Of a stretch of DNA of 64,000 nucleotides, positions 16,649 to 27,800 are shown piece by piece. Origin of the DNA: Candidatus Dechloromonas phosphoritropha (GTDB taxonomy: Bacteria; Pseudomonadota; Gammaproteobacteria; Burkholderiales; Rhodocyclaceae). Within the stretch, counting starts at the first letter, position 1; every line of letters begins with the position of its first letter. The stretch spans positions 62,001 through 126,000 of the forward strand of contig JADKGN010000001.1 of NCBI GenBank assembly GCA_016722705.1. The letters are read 5' to 3'. A program made the position numbers and the translations under genes. The notes under the pieces were generated by a model, which saw only the letters and a program-made list of their open reading frames with translations, was not told the DNA's origin and ran no database searches.

Positions 16649-18172
16649 ATGGACGACCTTTCTGACTTTGCGAAATCAAATCACCGCTATCGGGTGATCG
16701 AACGAACCTCGCACAGCTTCACCCGCAAGGTGTCGATCATGGGTGTGTTGTTCGTGGTGCTCCTCCTGGCGATATTTCCCATGCTTTTCGGATGGCGCTG
16801 GACGCTCGCGCTGATACCGGTCCTGGTGGGTGGCGCGCTGGCAGTCAAGGCGGCATCAATGATTGGCCGCCGGGCGGTCACCGGCCATGACCGGCGTGAC
16901 ATCGGCGAAACGGTTTATGGCTTTGCCGGCCATGAACTGCGCACCTTCTCTGACCGGGCGGGGCAGGTCTGGATCCGTGCCCACGACATCCGTCGGGCGC
17001 TTGACCTCGACCGCAGCGACGGCTGGATGGCGCGGGCCTATCCAAAGGGATTCCGGCGCGCCAATCCCCGGCTGCCCGCCTATTACATCCAGCCGGAAAT
17101 CGTGCGCCGCCACTGGAGCGGCAGCCACCAGATGACCGTCAATCGCTTCCTGAGCTGGATGGAGCGGGAACTGGTGCCGCTGCAGCAGAAGCGCAACGAA
17201 ATCGAGCCATATGCCCATCCACCCGAGAAAGCGGCGAAAGCGGAAGCATCATCCGGCGAAGGCCAGCGTGTCGGGTGGCAGACGATGCTCCAGGCCATTC
17301 CACGCTATGGGCGCGCGCACTGGCGCGGCGAGCACGGGCTGATGCAATCCGCCTTTCTGGGCGGGGTGATTGCCGGTCTGGTCGGCGTACTCGTGACTTA
17401 CGAACCAAACCCGACCAACCTCGTCCATCACTATCGTGCGATCGCAATCATCTGGATCGTATGGCTCTCCGCCCTTGGGTTGACAGCCCTCTGGTGGGGT
17501 GTCGGTGTCTGGCGCAGCGCGCCGCGCTGGATCGAGGCCGAGCGATCGGTGTTGGTGGGCCTTGGATTTGCGATGGCCGGGGCTGTCGCGGTCATGTATT
17601 TCGTCGGGCAGGCGCTCGAGCGTGACCGGCGATACACGATTCTGGAATTCGCGACCATGGCAGCAGATCTGGATCCAAAACCCAGGGTGCTGCTGATGCC
17701 CGGCGGCAAGCGTCTCCAGCTTGAGGGCGAGATGGGCTATGGCAGCACGCTGCTGGTCGAACGCCTGCTCGGCAAGTATCCGGGTATCGAAGGGATCGAA
17801 CTCAACAGTCCGGGTGGACGGGCGGCAGAAGGATTTGCGCTGGCCCGGCTGGTTCGCGACCTGGGGCTCAATACCTACGTGCGTGCCGATTGCGCGAGTG
17901 CCTGCGTGTTGGTGTTTGCCGGGGGCAGGGAGCGCTTTGTGGGTGAGCAGGCGCGGTTTGGTCTGCATCGCTCAGGCGTCGACTGGCGCACGGCTGATGA
18001 AGGACTATCGGAGACGGATCGGGAAATGCAGCGGTTCCTGCTGGGGCAGGGGGTTGCGCCCGGGTTTGTCGAGAAGGGCCTGCAGCCCTCGTTCTTTCAG
18101 ATGTGGGAGCCGAGCGCTGAGGAGGTGCTGGGGAGCGGGTTGGGAACACAGGTTTGGAGTACGTCGACGTAA
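16649..18172 (+). CDS. Multi-pass membrane protein with ClpP/SppA-like serine protease domain (COG3904-like)
   Basis: The 507-residue protein has N-terminal hydrophobic helices (about residues 28-70), then a soluble segment (about 90-180). That segment resembles a Bro-N-like fold by pattern (QVWIRAHDIRRALDLD; RFLSWMERELVPLQQ). Three more helices follow (about 234-252, 266-290, 300-322). The C-terminal domain (about 340-500) resembles ClpP/SppA crotonase-fold proteases: IELNSPGG, then ADCASACVLVFAGG with the likely nucleophile Ser near 416, and GLHRSG with a likely catalytic His. A GTG at 16634 is an alternative start. The gene lies 205 bases after the vWA gene on the same strand. Substrate and role are unknown. 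Confidence 0.7.
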   Translation: MDDLSDFAKSNHRYRVIERTSHSFTRKVSIMGVLFVVLLLAIFPMLFGWRWTLALIPVLVGGALAVKAASMIGRRAVTGHDRRDIGETVYGFAGHELRTFSDRAGQVWIRAHDIRRALDLDRSDGWMARAYPKGFRRANPRLPAYYIQPEIVRRHWSGSHQMTVNRFLSWMERELVPLQQKRNEIEPYAHPPEKAAKAEASSGEGQRVGWQTMLQAIPRYGRAHWRGEHGLMQSAFLGGVIAGLVGVLVTYEPNPTNLVHHYRAIAIIWIVWLSALGLTALWWGVGVWRSAPRWIEAERSVLVGLGFAMAGAVAVMYFVGQALERDRRYTILEFATMAADLDPKPRVLLMPGGKRLQLEGEMGYGSTLLVERLLGKYPGIEGIELNSPGGRAAEGFALARLVRDLGLNTYVRADCASACVLVFAGGRERFVGEQARFGLHRSGVDWRTADEGLSETDREMQRFLLGQGVAPGFVEKGLQPSFFQMWEPSAEEVLGSGLGTQVWSTST

Positions 18173-18312
18173 GCATGGGATCAATTGAGGTGTGCTTCAA
18201 AGCGGTCGAACCATCCGATTTGCATTTTCTGGTGGAAGATATTGTGACACTCTACCAACGGGCGCATCAGAATTCCGGGAACTGCCATCCTTAACGCAAG
18301 CAAGGAAGCCAA

Positions 18313-19050
18313 ATGGAAAGCATCTTCACCCTTTACGAGTCCGAAGTAAAAGCGCTATGGGGAGCCGGACTCTCCAAGACATTCGCAATCGACTTGACCA
18401 ATAATCCAAGACCAGGCGTTATTACAGCGGACACCCTTCGCCCCCTCTTCGAGGGGCTGAACAGCGACGGATGGAAGAAGCAAGTGGGAAGTAACTGGGT
18501 CTGGCGAGACGCGGTGCCAAAGCACGTGACAGAATCCAAGGAGGTGGTACTTGAGCGCGAAATCACGATGCTGGATACACAAATTTGGACTTGCCAGATT
18601 TCAACCTCATCGGGCGTTCAACCAAATGGACTGAATCGCCGACGTGCAATAGATCTTGTCAGGTTCAACGGCAACGACCGATACGCCTTTATCGAGTTGA
18701 AGGCCGATAGCGACAATCCGCTTTATGCCGCTTTCGAAATTCTGGGTTACTCGCTGGCGTATTTGCAGGCCAAGGAACAAAAGTGGAATGGCGAGGGCTG
18801 CCACGACGTATTTACAGCCAAGGAGATCGAACTGACCATTCTTGGACCGACGAGTTGGAATAAGTACAAAACACGCGGCGGTGAAGAACGCTCATTTAAA
18901 TTCGACTGGCTTGCCGAAGATATTGCCAAGGCGCTCAACGTCTTCGCTCAGGGCGGTCCCGGTTTCTCCATGGCATTCCGTCAATACGAGGATGCTCCGG
19001 CTAGAGTTGCATCTGGCTCCATCGACAGCTTGGCTGCCGGATGGTGGTAG
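18313..19050 (+). CDS. Putative PD-(D/E)XK nuclease, first gene of a nuclease-helicase cassette
   Basis: A 245-residue protein. I do not recognise a named family, but RRAIDLVRF followed 15 residues later by YAFIELKADSD fits the D...ExK metal site of PD-(D/E)XK nucleases (about residues 114-136). A helix with ILGYSLAYL follows, as in Holliday-junction-resolvase-like and DUF91-type nucleases. The start at 18313 has AAGGAAG upstream. It ends ten bases before the AddB-like gene, on the same strand, so the four genes from here to 28191 are probably one operon. Confidence 0.6.
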   Translation: MESIFTLYESEVKALWGAGLSKTFAIDLTNNPRPGVITADTLRPLFEGLNSDGWKKQVGSNWVWRDAVPKHVTESKEVVLEREITMLDTQIWTCQISTSSGVQPNGLNRRRAIDLVRFNGNDRYAFIELKADSDNPLYAAFEILGYSLAYLQAKEQKWNGEGCHDVFTAKEIELTILGPTSWNKYKTRGGEERSFKFDWLAEDIAKALNVFAQGGPGFSMAFRQYEDAPARVASGSIDSLAAGWW

Positions 19051-19060
19051 GTATCCCTTT

Positions 19061-21700
19061 ATGAAAATTCGATTCGGACTTCACCTTGACGGCCAGCGTG
19101 GCTGGCAACCCAGAAACTGCATCGGGGAGGCCACGGTGGGGCCTCTGGGATTACTGGATATTCTCGAAACGCAAGTTGGGTTGTCGTCATTACGTGCAAG
19201 CCAATCCGAGCGAATCGTTCAGTATCGTGATTGCTTGCGCGAGTGCGATGAGCCAAATCGCTTCTACCACCGCGCCTTTGAGACAGACGAATTGGGAACC
19301 AGTGCCACCTTGTTGGCATGGCGTGACTCCTGGTACATCCATGGCTGGGAGGGAAAGATACTAGCCTCAGCATCAGCCAGAATCCGTGATATGGAAGAGG
19401 TGGAGCGGCATGCGCCTGGCCACGTCGCGCCTTCCATTGGGGAGCGGCTGGCTCTTGTCATTGATGCGCTACTTAACCGCAAGGTACGAATCGAAGAGGT
19501 CGTCCTGTTTGACCCCCTGGAGGTTTTTCCCAAGCGTTGGCGTGACGTTCTATCGCATTTGCCTATACGAGTTTCCGACTCTCAGGAAACTGAAGTGCCT
19601 GGCTCGGGATTTTTGGGGCAGTTGCAGGAGGCCCTGCGTATAGCGCGGACTGGAAAAGCCCCCGCGAAGCTGAACTGGCGATCCGATGGCACGGTAAGTG
19701 TTGTTCAGGCAGAAACCCGCTTCATGGCGGGCCGCTGGCTGGCTGATCGCGTCGGGCAGACCGGCTGCAATACGCTTCTTGTTGCGCCCCAGGATGGGGA
19801 GCGCCTCGATGGAATCCTCATATCTGCCGATTACCCGCGGCAAGGCTTGCGGGAATCAAGCGCATTCCGTCCGGCATTGCAGGTTCTTCCGCTGGCACTT
19901 GAGACACTATGGGAACCGCTCAATTTCTACGGATTACTCCAGTTTCTGACGCACTCCATCTGTCCTGTGCCAGGCTATGCTCGTTACAAGCTTGCCGGCA
20001 AGCTTGCTGAAAGGCCTGGCATTGGCGGGGTGAGTTGGGAACTGTTGCTTGACAAAATTGATGCGCATTACGGTGGTTCAGGGTCCGAGGCAGCGCTGGC
20101 TACAAGGAAAAAAATTGCATTCTGGGTTGAACACGCTCGATACGACGAGACAGCGGGCGCCGATATTGATGCGGTGATCAATCGGGTCGAGGCACTGAGC
20201 GACTATTTCCGGGGCCGGCTCGCCGACACTGATCGTATGGCACGGATTGCCTTCAATTCCGGGTTCGGCCAGTCCCGTGCCGCGGCTGATGCCTTGAAGG
20301 CACTTAAAGAGCAAGGCTCAACGACCATTCGGCCCCGCCAGTTGCAAACGCTGATTGCCCAAGCCGCTGCGCGTGGAAGCGACAATCCACTTCATGTGGC
20401 CGAAGTCGGTGCAGCCTTATCCGTGACGCATCCTGGTGCTGCGATCGAGCCTTGCGAACGGGTACTTTGGTGGCAACTGGGGATGCCTTCATTGCCAGGG
20501 CAGTATCCGTGGTCTCAACTGGAGATGGCGGAACTGGCAAGGGTCGGGGTCGAATTGCCGGATGTCTCGTCGCTGCTTGATTTTGCCGCCGACGAATGGC
20601 TGCGCCCGATCATGGCGGCCCGAAGTGAGTTGGTGCTCGTGCTTCCGCCAAAAGAGGAAGAAGTCCATCCAGTCTGGCAAATGATTGAGGCCATGATCGA
20701 TGATGTTCCGATCACAACGCTGGAAGAGGCGCTTACCCGGCCAAATGCGGGGATGATGCCGGTTTCTCATCAACCCCTCCCCGGGAAGAAGCGATTCTGG
20801 CGTCTTCCGAAGAACATCTCGATAGCGATGCGAGACAAGGATTCATTCTCCAGCCTCGAAAAGCAGGTATTCAATCCATATCATTGGTTACTTCAATATC
20901 CGGCAAAGCTTCGCGCCTCAACAATCCTTTCGGTTGCCGGAGATTTTCTTCTGTTGGGCAACCTCGCACGCGATCTGGTGGAGGTTTACTTCCTGCGCGC
21001 GGATGCGCTGATCGCTAATGCTGCAGCCTTTGATCAATGGTTCGAGACGAACTTCAATCGTTTGGTTGCCGAGGAGGGTGCTGTGTTGCTGATGCCTGGC
21101 CGGCGGAGCGATCTCGAAGGGCTTCGGGTCAAGTTAAAGCAATCATTTCTTGAGCTTCGGCAGCAGATGGCCAGAGCCAAGGTCACCAAGGTCTATCCCG
21201 AAATGTCTCTCGAAGGAACTTACCCGGGAGGTGAGCTGACCGGCTTCGCCGATCTGGTTCTGGAGAAGGGCGACGGAAGCCACGCGGTCATCGACATGAA
21301 ATAATCTAGGGTAAATAAATATCGTGAAAAGCTTCGGGAAAACCGGCATCTTCAGCTCGCGATCTACGCGGAACTTCTGAGGCAAAAATTCACTTTCTGG
21401 CCGATTGTCGGGTATTTCATCCTTGATCGGGGCCGATTATTCACAACTGATCCGGACTGGTTTCCCTCGGCCGAAGTTGTTCGCAAGGCTAGCGACGAGA
21501 ATACGGCCCAACTATGGCAGCGATTCATCGAGACCCGGAAATGGCGGCAGACCCAGTTCGATAAGGGGATGTTTGAGGTCGCCCTTGACGGCATTTCTAA
21601 AACAGAGGACTCCATTCCCCCGGACAATGCATTGGCGATGGAATACCTGAATCCAGACTACAACGATTACCGGGCACTTGCCGGATGGGAAGGGGAGTGA
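19061..21700 (+). pseudogene. AddB-like PD-(D/E)XK nuclease/helicase-partner protein with a nonsense codon in the active site
   Basis: The ATG at 19061 starts a frame that reads 879 residues to TGA at 21698-21700 apart from a TAA at 21302-21304 (codon 748). The C-terminal region has the nuclease pattern of AddB-type proteins: FADLVLEKGDGSHAVIDMK before the stop, and NKYREKLRENRHLQLAIYAE after it. Homologues normally have tryptophan right after the catalytic lysine (residue 747), so the stop lies directly behind the active-site lysine. The remainder is a large inactivated-helicase-like body with no Walker motif that I can see. The truncated product (747 residues) would lack the rest of the nuclease fold. 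It is followed after two bases by the UvrD-like gene. Confidence 0.75.
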
Positions 21701-21702
21701 CC

Positions 21703-24700
21703 ATGACCGGCAAGATTCATTTTGTCAGTGCCGGTGCGGGGAGCGGCAAGACCTATCGCCTGACGCAGATTCTCCATGAACAACTCACATCAGGTGCAGT
21801 CCGGCCATCGGGGGTCATAGCAACAACTTTCACCAAGAGAGCGGCAACCGAACTTCGTGAGCGCGTTCGCTCTCATCTTCTCGAGCATGGCGACTATCGG
21901 TTGGCAAATGCCATGGGGCAATCCCGTATTGGCACAATCAATGGCGTCTGCGGTGCCCTGGTTGAACGCTTTGCATTTGAGGCAGGCTTGGCTACCCAGC
22001 AGCAGGTTCTGGAAGAGGGGCAGACCAGGGTGCTGATCAAGCAATCTATTGACGCAGTTCTGGATGGGCCGGCGATTGCCGATTTCTTGCGGGTAGTTCG
22101 AAGGCTTGGCCTAGATGAAGAGAACGCTTGGCAGGGTGAGTTGAAGGGCTTGATCGATCAGGCGCGGGCGAATGACATCTCTCCTGAGCTTCTTCGAGGA
22201 TTTGCTGGGGAAAATGCCGCAGATCTGCTTAGTCATTTTCCGAAACCGAGCAAAAATGATCTCTCTGCGGATTTGCTTGCTGCGATCAGCGCAGCCCTGC
22301 CGGCACTGGTAGCCCAGGCGCAAGCCGGAGAAAAGAAAAATACGGCTGCTTATCTTGCTCAGGTACGCATCATGGAGCGGTCATTGCACGGAAATTACGC
22401 AAGCTGGAGCGACTGGGTGAAGCTCTCCAAGTTGTTGCCCGAGGTGGCACTTAAGCCACTAGCTGAGACGATCAATGATGTGGCCGGCAGATTTGCTGAA
22501 CATCCAGCTTTGCATGAGGACATCCGCAACTATCTGGCGCAGATGTTCGGACTGTGTGCCGATGCATTGGCCATCTACGCTAATCGTAAACGAGAGCTTG
22601 GTGTGCTCGATTTTGCTGATCAGGAGCATTTGCTTCTGAAACTGCTGAACAACGAAAGTGTCGCTGACGTACTGCGTGACGAACTTGATCTTCTTCTTGT
22701 GGATGAATTTCAGGACACCAGCCCGATTCAGCTCGCCCTGTTCATCAAGCTTGCCCAATTTGCCAAGTCCATTTACTGGGTCGGTGATGTCAAACAGGCA
22801 ATCTACGGATTCCGGGGCAGTGACACGGCATTAATGGAAGCAATTCTTCAAGCACTCCCTGAGATGGGCGGGGAGAAAGAAATGCTCGCGGCCTCCTGGC
22901 GCTCGCGGCCGCCGCTGGTGGCTCTTGTGAATGCGGTATTCAAGGGGGCATTCCAAGAGGCTTTGAGCCCTGAAGAAATCGAACTCAAGGCACAGCGTTC
23001 CGACGCGGCGGAGGGGTTAAGTGAGCCCGCTTTCGCGAACTGGCTGCTCGGCGGCAAGAATTTGACGGAAGAGAAATCGGCCCTGGCAGCAGGAATTCTT
23101 AAGCTCCTTGATTCCGGTTATCAGATCTTTGATAAAGACCTGAAGACTTTACGCCGTGTCCGATTTGGGGATATAGCAATTCTTTCCAGAACCAACACTG
23201 GTGTGGATGACATTGCCTTAAACCTGAGTCTGCGCGGCATTCCTTCTGCGACATCACAACCGGGGCTGCTCGGGACGCCGGAGGCCAGATTGACTCTTGC
23301 TTGCCTTCGTCGCCTGAATGATTCTTCCGATACGGTTGCGACGGCAGAAATCGTGTCGTTGGTTGATGGTAAAGATCCTGAAGTCTGGGTTGTGGATCGG
23401 CTGAACTATCTTGCAACTGATGGCGAATCCGATCGCTGGATGGAAGGAGACGGTAAAGAAAACGCGGGTCATCCGCTGGTGACCAAACTTGCCAACATGC
23501 GAGGCAAGTTGCCGCTCCTGACGCCGGTTGAGGCGTTGCGAACGGTTGCTGCCGAGTGTGACCTTCCATCCATCGTGCTACGTTGGAAGCAGGACGATTC
23601 CGTTGCGCGGGTACGTCTTGCAAACCTTGAAGAGCTTCTTTCGCTCGCCGCGCAGTACGAGGATATTTGTCGTAGTGGGCAACATGCGGCGTCAATTTCG
23701 GGTCTGATTATCTGGTTTGGTGAAATCGCTGCTGATGGACTGGACTACTTGGCGGAACCAGCTATTGACGCCGTCAAGGTGATGACCCACCACGCTGCAA
23801 AAGGTCTTGAATGGCCGGTTGTTGTGCTTACCGATCTGACAGCGAACATCAGGGATCGCCTCTGGTCGATTACTGCACTCTCACGGAACGGTATCGATAT
23901 CAATGCACCACTCAAAGAACGCTTTGTCCGCTATTGGCCTTGGCCGTTCGGAAAGCAGGGGCGGGTGGGGGTGGCCGATGACATTGCATTGACCGAAACC
24001 GCCAATAAATTCAGGGCCGCAGCGATTGAAGAAAGCAAACGGCTCCTCTATGTCAGCATGACCAGAGCGCGTGATCTGGTGATCCTTGCGCGATCCCAGC
24101 GCAAGCCAAGCGGCGAATGGCTGGATACGGTAGCTGCGCCGTGGCTACTGCCGGCTGACGGCAAGAATGAAATCATGCTTGCTGACGGTGGATCGATTGC
24201 TGCCACAAACTGGATCCTGGAGCCCTCGGTTGATCTTCCAGATGCTGGTCAGGGAAATCACGACAGTCTTTTCTGGTTTGAGTCGCCCGATGTTCAGTCC
24301 CCACGCGCTCCTTTGGTATTCAATCCGTCGAGCGCAGAGGCCCTCCCGGTCATCGTGGAAGAAAAGCTGCGTATTGGAAACAGAATTCCGATCGCGTCCG
24401 TTGATGATATGTCGATCCTGGGAACCGCAATACACGCCTGCTTTGCGCTTGCCTTTGCCGACACGTCGAAAGAAATTACCCATGAAGCCATTGAGCGAAT
24501 CCTGAATGGCTATGGAGTCAGCGAGCAGGTTTCCGCGAGCGGTGTTCTGAAACAGGTCCAAGCGCTTTTCGGGTGGATCGAAGCGCGTTGGGGAACGGTT
24601 GAGGCCTATGCAGAGTACCCAGTACAAGCGGTTTTGCCGAACGGTCAGATTACGCAAGGACGGATCGATTTGCTGCTCAGGACGACCAAGGGCTGGATTC

Positions 24701-24888
24701 TGATTGATCACAAGTCGAGCCCGCTCGGTGCCGAACATTGGGAAAAGCTGGCAAAGGAATACGCAGCTCAGATGGCGTCGTATGGCCAGGGGGTATCAAT
24801 GGCAACCGGTGTCGATGTTATCGAGTACTGGCTGTTTCTGCCGGTCTCTGGCGGCGCGGTACGCCTTGCATTCCCGCCGGCTGCATAG
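21703..24888 (+). CDS. UvrD/AddA-like helicase-nuclease
   Basis: A 1061-residue superfamily 1 helicase of the UvrD/RecB/AddA type. Walker A is at residues 8-16 (SAGAGSGKTYRL). Motif Ia follows (TTFTKRAATELRERV), then Walker B LLLVDEFQDTSPIQ near 330, motif III-like GDVKQAIYGFRGSD near 365 and motif VI LLYVSMTRARDL near 780. The C-terminus is a RecB-type nuclease domain with RIDLLLRTTKGWILIDHKSS (about 986-1005) and AAQMASYG, all key residues present. The ATG at 21703 fits the Walker A distance; it follows the previous frame by two bases. With its AddB-like partner it should form an end-resecting or phage-DNA-degrading complex; the defence role is inferred from context. Confidence 0.85.
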   Translation: MTGKIHFVSAGAGSGKTYRLTQILHEQLTSGAVRPSGVIATTFTKRAATELRERVRSHLLEHGDYRLANAMGQSRIGTINGVCGALVERFAFEAGLATQQQVLEEGQTRVLIKQSIDAVLDGPAIADFLRVVRRLGLDEENAWQGELKGLIDQARANDISPELLRGFAGENAADLLSHFPKPSKNDLSADLLAAISAALPALVAQAQAGEKKNTAAYLAQVRIMERSLHGNYASWSDWVKLSKLLPEVALKPLAETINDVAGRFAEHPALHEDIRNYLAQMFGLCADALAIYANRKRELGVLDFADQEHLLLKLLNNESVADVLRDELDLLLVDEFQDTSPIQLALFIKLAQFAKSIYWVGDVKQAIYGFRGSDTALMEAILQALPEMGGEKEMLAASWRSRPPLVALVNAVFKGAFQEALSPEEIELKAQRSDAAEGLSEPAFANWLLGGKNLTEEKSALAAGILKLLDSGYQIFDKDLKTLRRVRFGDIAILSRTNTGVDDIALNLSLRGIPSATSQPGLLGTPEARLTLACLRRLNDSSDTVATAEIVSLVDGKDPEVWVVDRLNYLATDGESDRWMEGDGKENAGHPLVTKLANMRGKLPLLTPVEALRTVAAECDLPSIVLRWKQDDSVARVRLANLEELLSLAAQYEDICRSGQHAASISGLIIWFGEIAADGLDYLAEPAIDAVKVMTHHAAKGLEWPVVVLTDLTANIRDRLWSITALSRNGIDINAPLKERFVRYWPWPFGKQGRVGVADDIALTETANKFRAAAIEESKRLLYVSMTRARDLVILARSQRKPSGEWLDTVAAPWLLPADGKNEIMLADGGSIAATNWILEPSVDLPDAGQGNHDSLFWFESPDVQSPRAPLVFNPSSAEALPVIVEEKLRIGNRIPIASVDDMSILGTAIHACFALAFADTSKEITHEAIERILNGYGVSEQVSASGVLKQVQALFGWIEARWGTVEAYAEYPVQAVLPNGQITQGRIDLLLRTTKGWILIDHKSSPLGAEHWEKLAKEYAAQMASYGQGVSMATGVDVIEYWLFLPVSGGAVRLAFPPAA

Positions 24889-27800
24889 GTGACGGGAGCA
24901 CACATTATCTTGAATTCACCTAAGCAAGCCGGGCTGTTCGACAACGTTGGGTTCCGGGATGCCGAGGCAAGACTTCGAGTGCTGCCGGACTGGCCCGATC
25001 CGGAGCGGTTTCCCATCAATCGACCAGGAGAAAGCGTCGGAAGGATCGTCCTGGATGATTTGCGACGGTCATCGTCCCCGCTAATCGTCACCGGATACGC
25101 TTCGATTGATCGCATCATTGGTTTCCTGGCTGATGTTGTGGTTGGTGACAAAACATCGGTTCGTTTGGTCTTGGGAAACGAGCCATTTGAGTCCAGAACC
25201 AAAAGCTTTACGTTCAGAAGGAGGCCGTTCCCTGAAGAAATCCGCGATTACTGGCTTGAACGCGGGGTTTCACTGTATTACAGCGCAAACATCATTGCGG
25301 CCATGGCGCATATTCGCGCAGGCCGGATAGAAGCACGATTTGTGGATTGCGAGTCGCGGCGCCTTCACGCGAAAATCTACTGCGGTGCCGATGCAGTCAC
25401 TTTGGGTTCGAGTAATTTCACGGCAAACGGGCTCGACAGGCAACTGGAATGCAATGCGCGCTTTCAGCGGGAACACGATAAAAAGCGATTTCGGGAAGCC
25501 AGCCTGATCGCTGAAAACTATTGGAACATCGGGACTGACTATACCCAGGAACTACTTGCCCTTCTCGAACAGCTGTTGCGGGTTGTCACCTGGCAGGAAG
25601 CGCTTGCACGAGCTTGTGCAGAATTGCTTGAAGGGGAATGGGCCGCCCGTTACCTTGAAGGCCAGTTGGATCTTGGCGATACCCGGCTCTGGCCGTCGCA
25701 ACAACTCGGCATCGCTCAGGCGCTGTGGGTCATTGAAAATATTGGTAGCGTTCTTGTCGCCGATCCGACGGGATCCGGAAAAACGCGTATGGGTGCCCAT
25801 CTGGTCCGTACGCTGGTTGATCGGATGTGGAGCAAGGGAAGGGCACGACACAACGCAAGACGAGATATATCCGTATTGGTTTGCCCCCCAGCGGTGGAGC
25901 CCACCTGGCAAAAAGAGGCGACAAACTGCGGGCTGCCTCTACAGACAAGGTCACATGGCGTTCTCAGCCGTAAGGATAGCCAGGGGTACGCGGAAACCGT
26001 TGCTGCGGTGCGCCGCGCCCAGATCCTTTCCATTGATGAAGCACACAACTTCCTCAATCTGGGTTCCAAACGAACGCAGGAGATATTGGCCAACATGGCC
26101 GACAGCGTTGTGCTTTTTACGGCAACCCCCATCAACCGGGGAGCGACAGACTTGCTGAGTCTGGTCGATATGCTCGGTGCGGACAATATGGAGGACGATA
26201 CGCTCAAGGTTCTTGAGGGATTGGCCCGGCGGAAGGGGGCCAGCGAAAAGAATCTGACGCCACACGAAGTGTCGGCACTCAGAAAGGAAATTCAGCGTTT
26301 TACCCTGCGTCGGACCAAGGGAATGCTCAATACGCTGGTTGATCGGGCACCGGAAAAGTACGTTGATGCCACGGGCAAGCCTTGCCGTTACCCGATCCAC
26401 GAATCTCAGGTCTATGAAACCGACGACTCCGCCAGTGATCGGGATTTGGCAGCTCAGATTCGTGGCTTGGCGAAGAAACTGAAGGGGCTGGCGCTGCTTG
26501 AAGACAACATTGAAATTCCCGAGCAGTTCCGCAAGGAAGGATGGAGTGATGAAATGTATTTGCGCGGCCGCTTGTCTGCCATACAACATCTGTCCATCTA
26601 CAATGTCATGTCCCGCCTTCGATCCTCTCGGGCAGCGCTTCACGAGCATTTGAAGGGAACGGCTGAAGCGCTTCAAGTCTATGGGATCCGTGATCGGATC
26701 AAGAGTGGCGACACCGGAAACCTCATCGGCAAGCTGATGGCGCGACTTGAGGGTTCGCCTCCCGATACCAATCTTAGTTGCGAGCTTCCAGTCTGGCTGG
26801 TGGATCCAAACGCGTACAGGGCTGCTTGTGAGGATGACATCAGCCATTACACGAAAATTCTGAAGCTGCTGGGACGAATGTCGCCAGGACGGGAAAAGAC
26901 CAAGGCGCAGATGCTGTGCATGCTCATTGAACAGCACGATTTAATCATCGCGTTCGATAGCCATCTTATTACCCTGGAGGTCATCAAGAACGAACTGGCT
27001 GGCGCAAAGGTTGGGGCGCCCGTGTTTGTTGCCACCGGGGGAAATCAGTCCGGCAAGAAGCGAGTAATGCAAAATTTCAGTAGAGATGCCGAGGGTCGGG
27101 GAATCGCGCTTTGCTCCGATAGCATGTCCGAAGGCCTGAACCTCCAGGGGGCGTCAGCTGTGGTGCATCTCGATATGCCAAGCGTCGTTCGAATTGCTGA
27201 GCAACGCGTGGGTCGCGTTGATCGGATGGATAGTCCTCACAGCACGATACAGGCTTGGTGGCCAAACGATTCTGATGAGTTTGCCATTCGCACCGACGAG
27301 CGTTTTGTTCAGCGTTATCAGACGGTAGAAACCTTACTTGGTTCGAACATGCCGCTTCCTGAAGAGTTGGGGGCATTGCGATCTGAATCGGCACTTACTC
27401 CAGCGGAAATGATACGAGAGGCAGAAGCGGCCGCCAGCGAACCCTGGGATGGAATTCAAGACGCCTTTAGTTCCGTTCGTGACCTGGTTTTTGGTGGGCA
27501 GAATCTGATTCCTGCAGAGATTTATGAGGCGTATCTGGGGGTTTCTGTTCGCGTCCTGTCGCGGGTTGGCGTCGTTCGCTCAGACAGGCCCTGGGCTTTC
27601 TTTGCCGTTTCCGGGGTCAAACACGGGGCTCCGAAATGGGTCTTGTTTGACGATCTGGCCGCTGTACCAGAGGTTCGACTGGAAACAATTTGTAGCCGCT
27701 TGCGGCTGTCATTGGGCGAGGGCGTCGAGAACATGCCCATGGACGCAAACGCCAGCAGTTGGTTAGGGAAGTTTCTCAATGCATTAGGCCAATCCGAACC

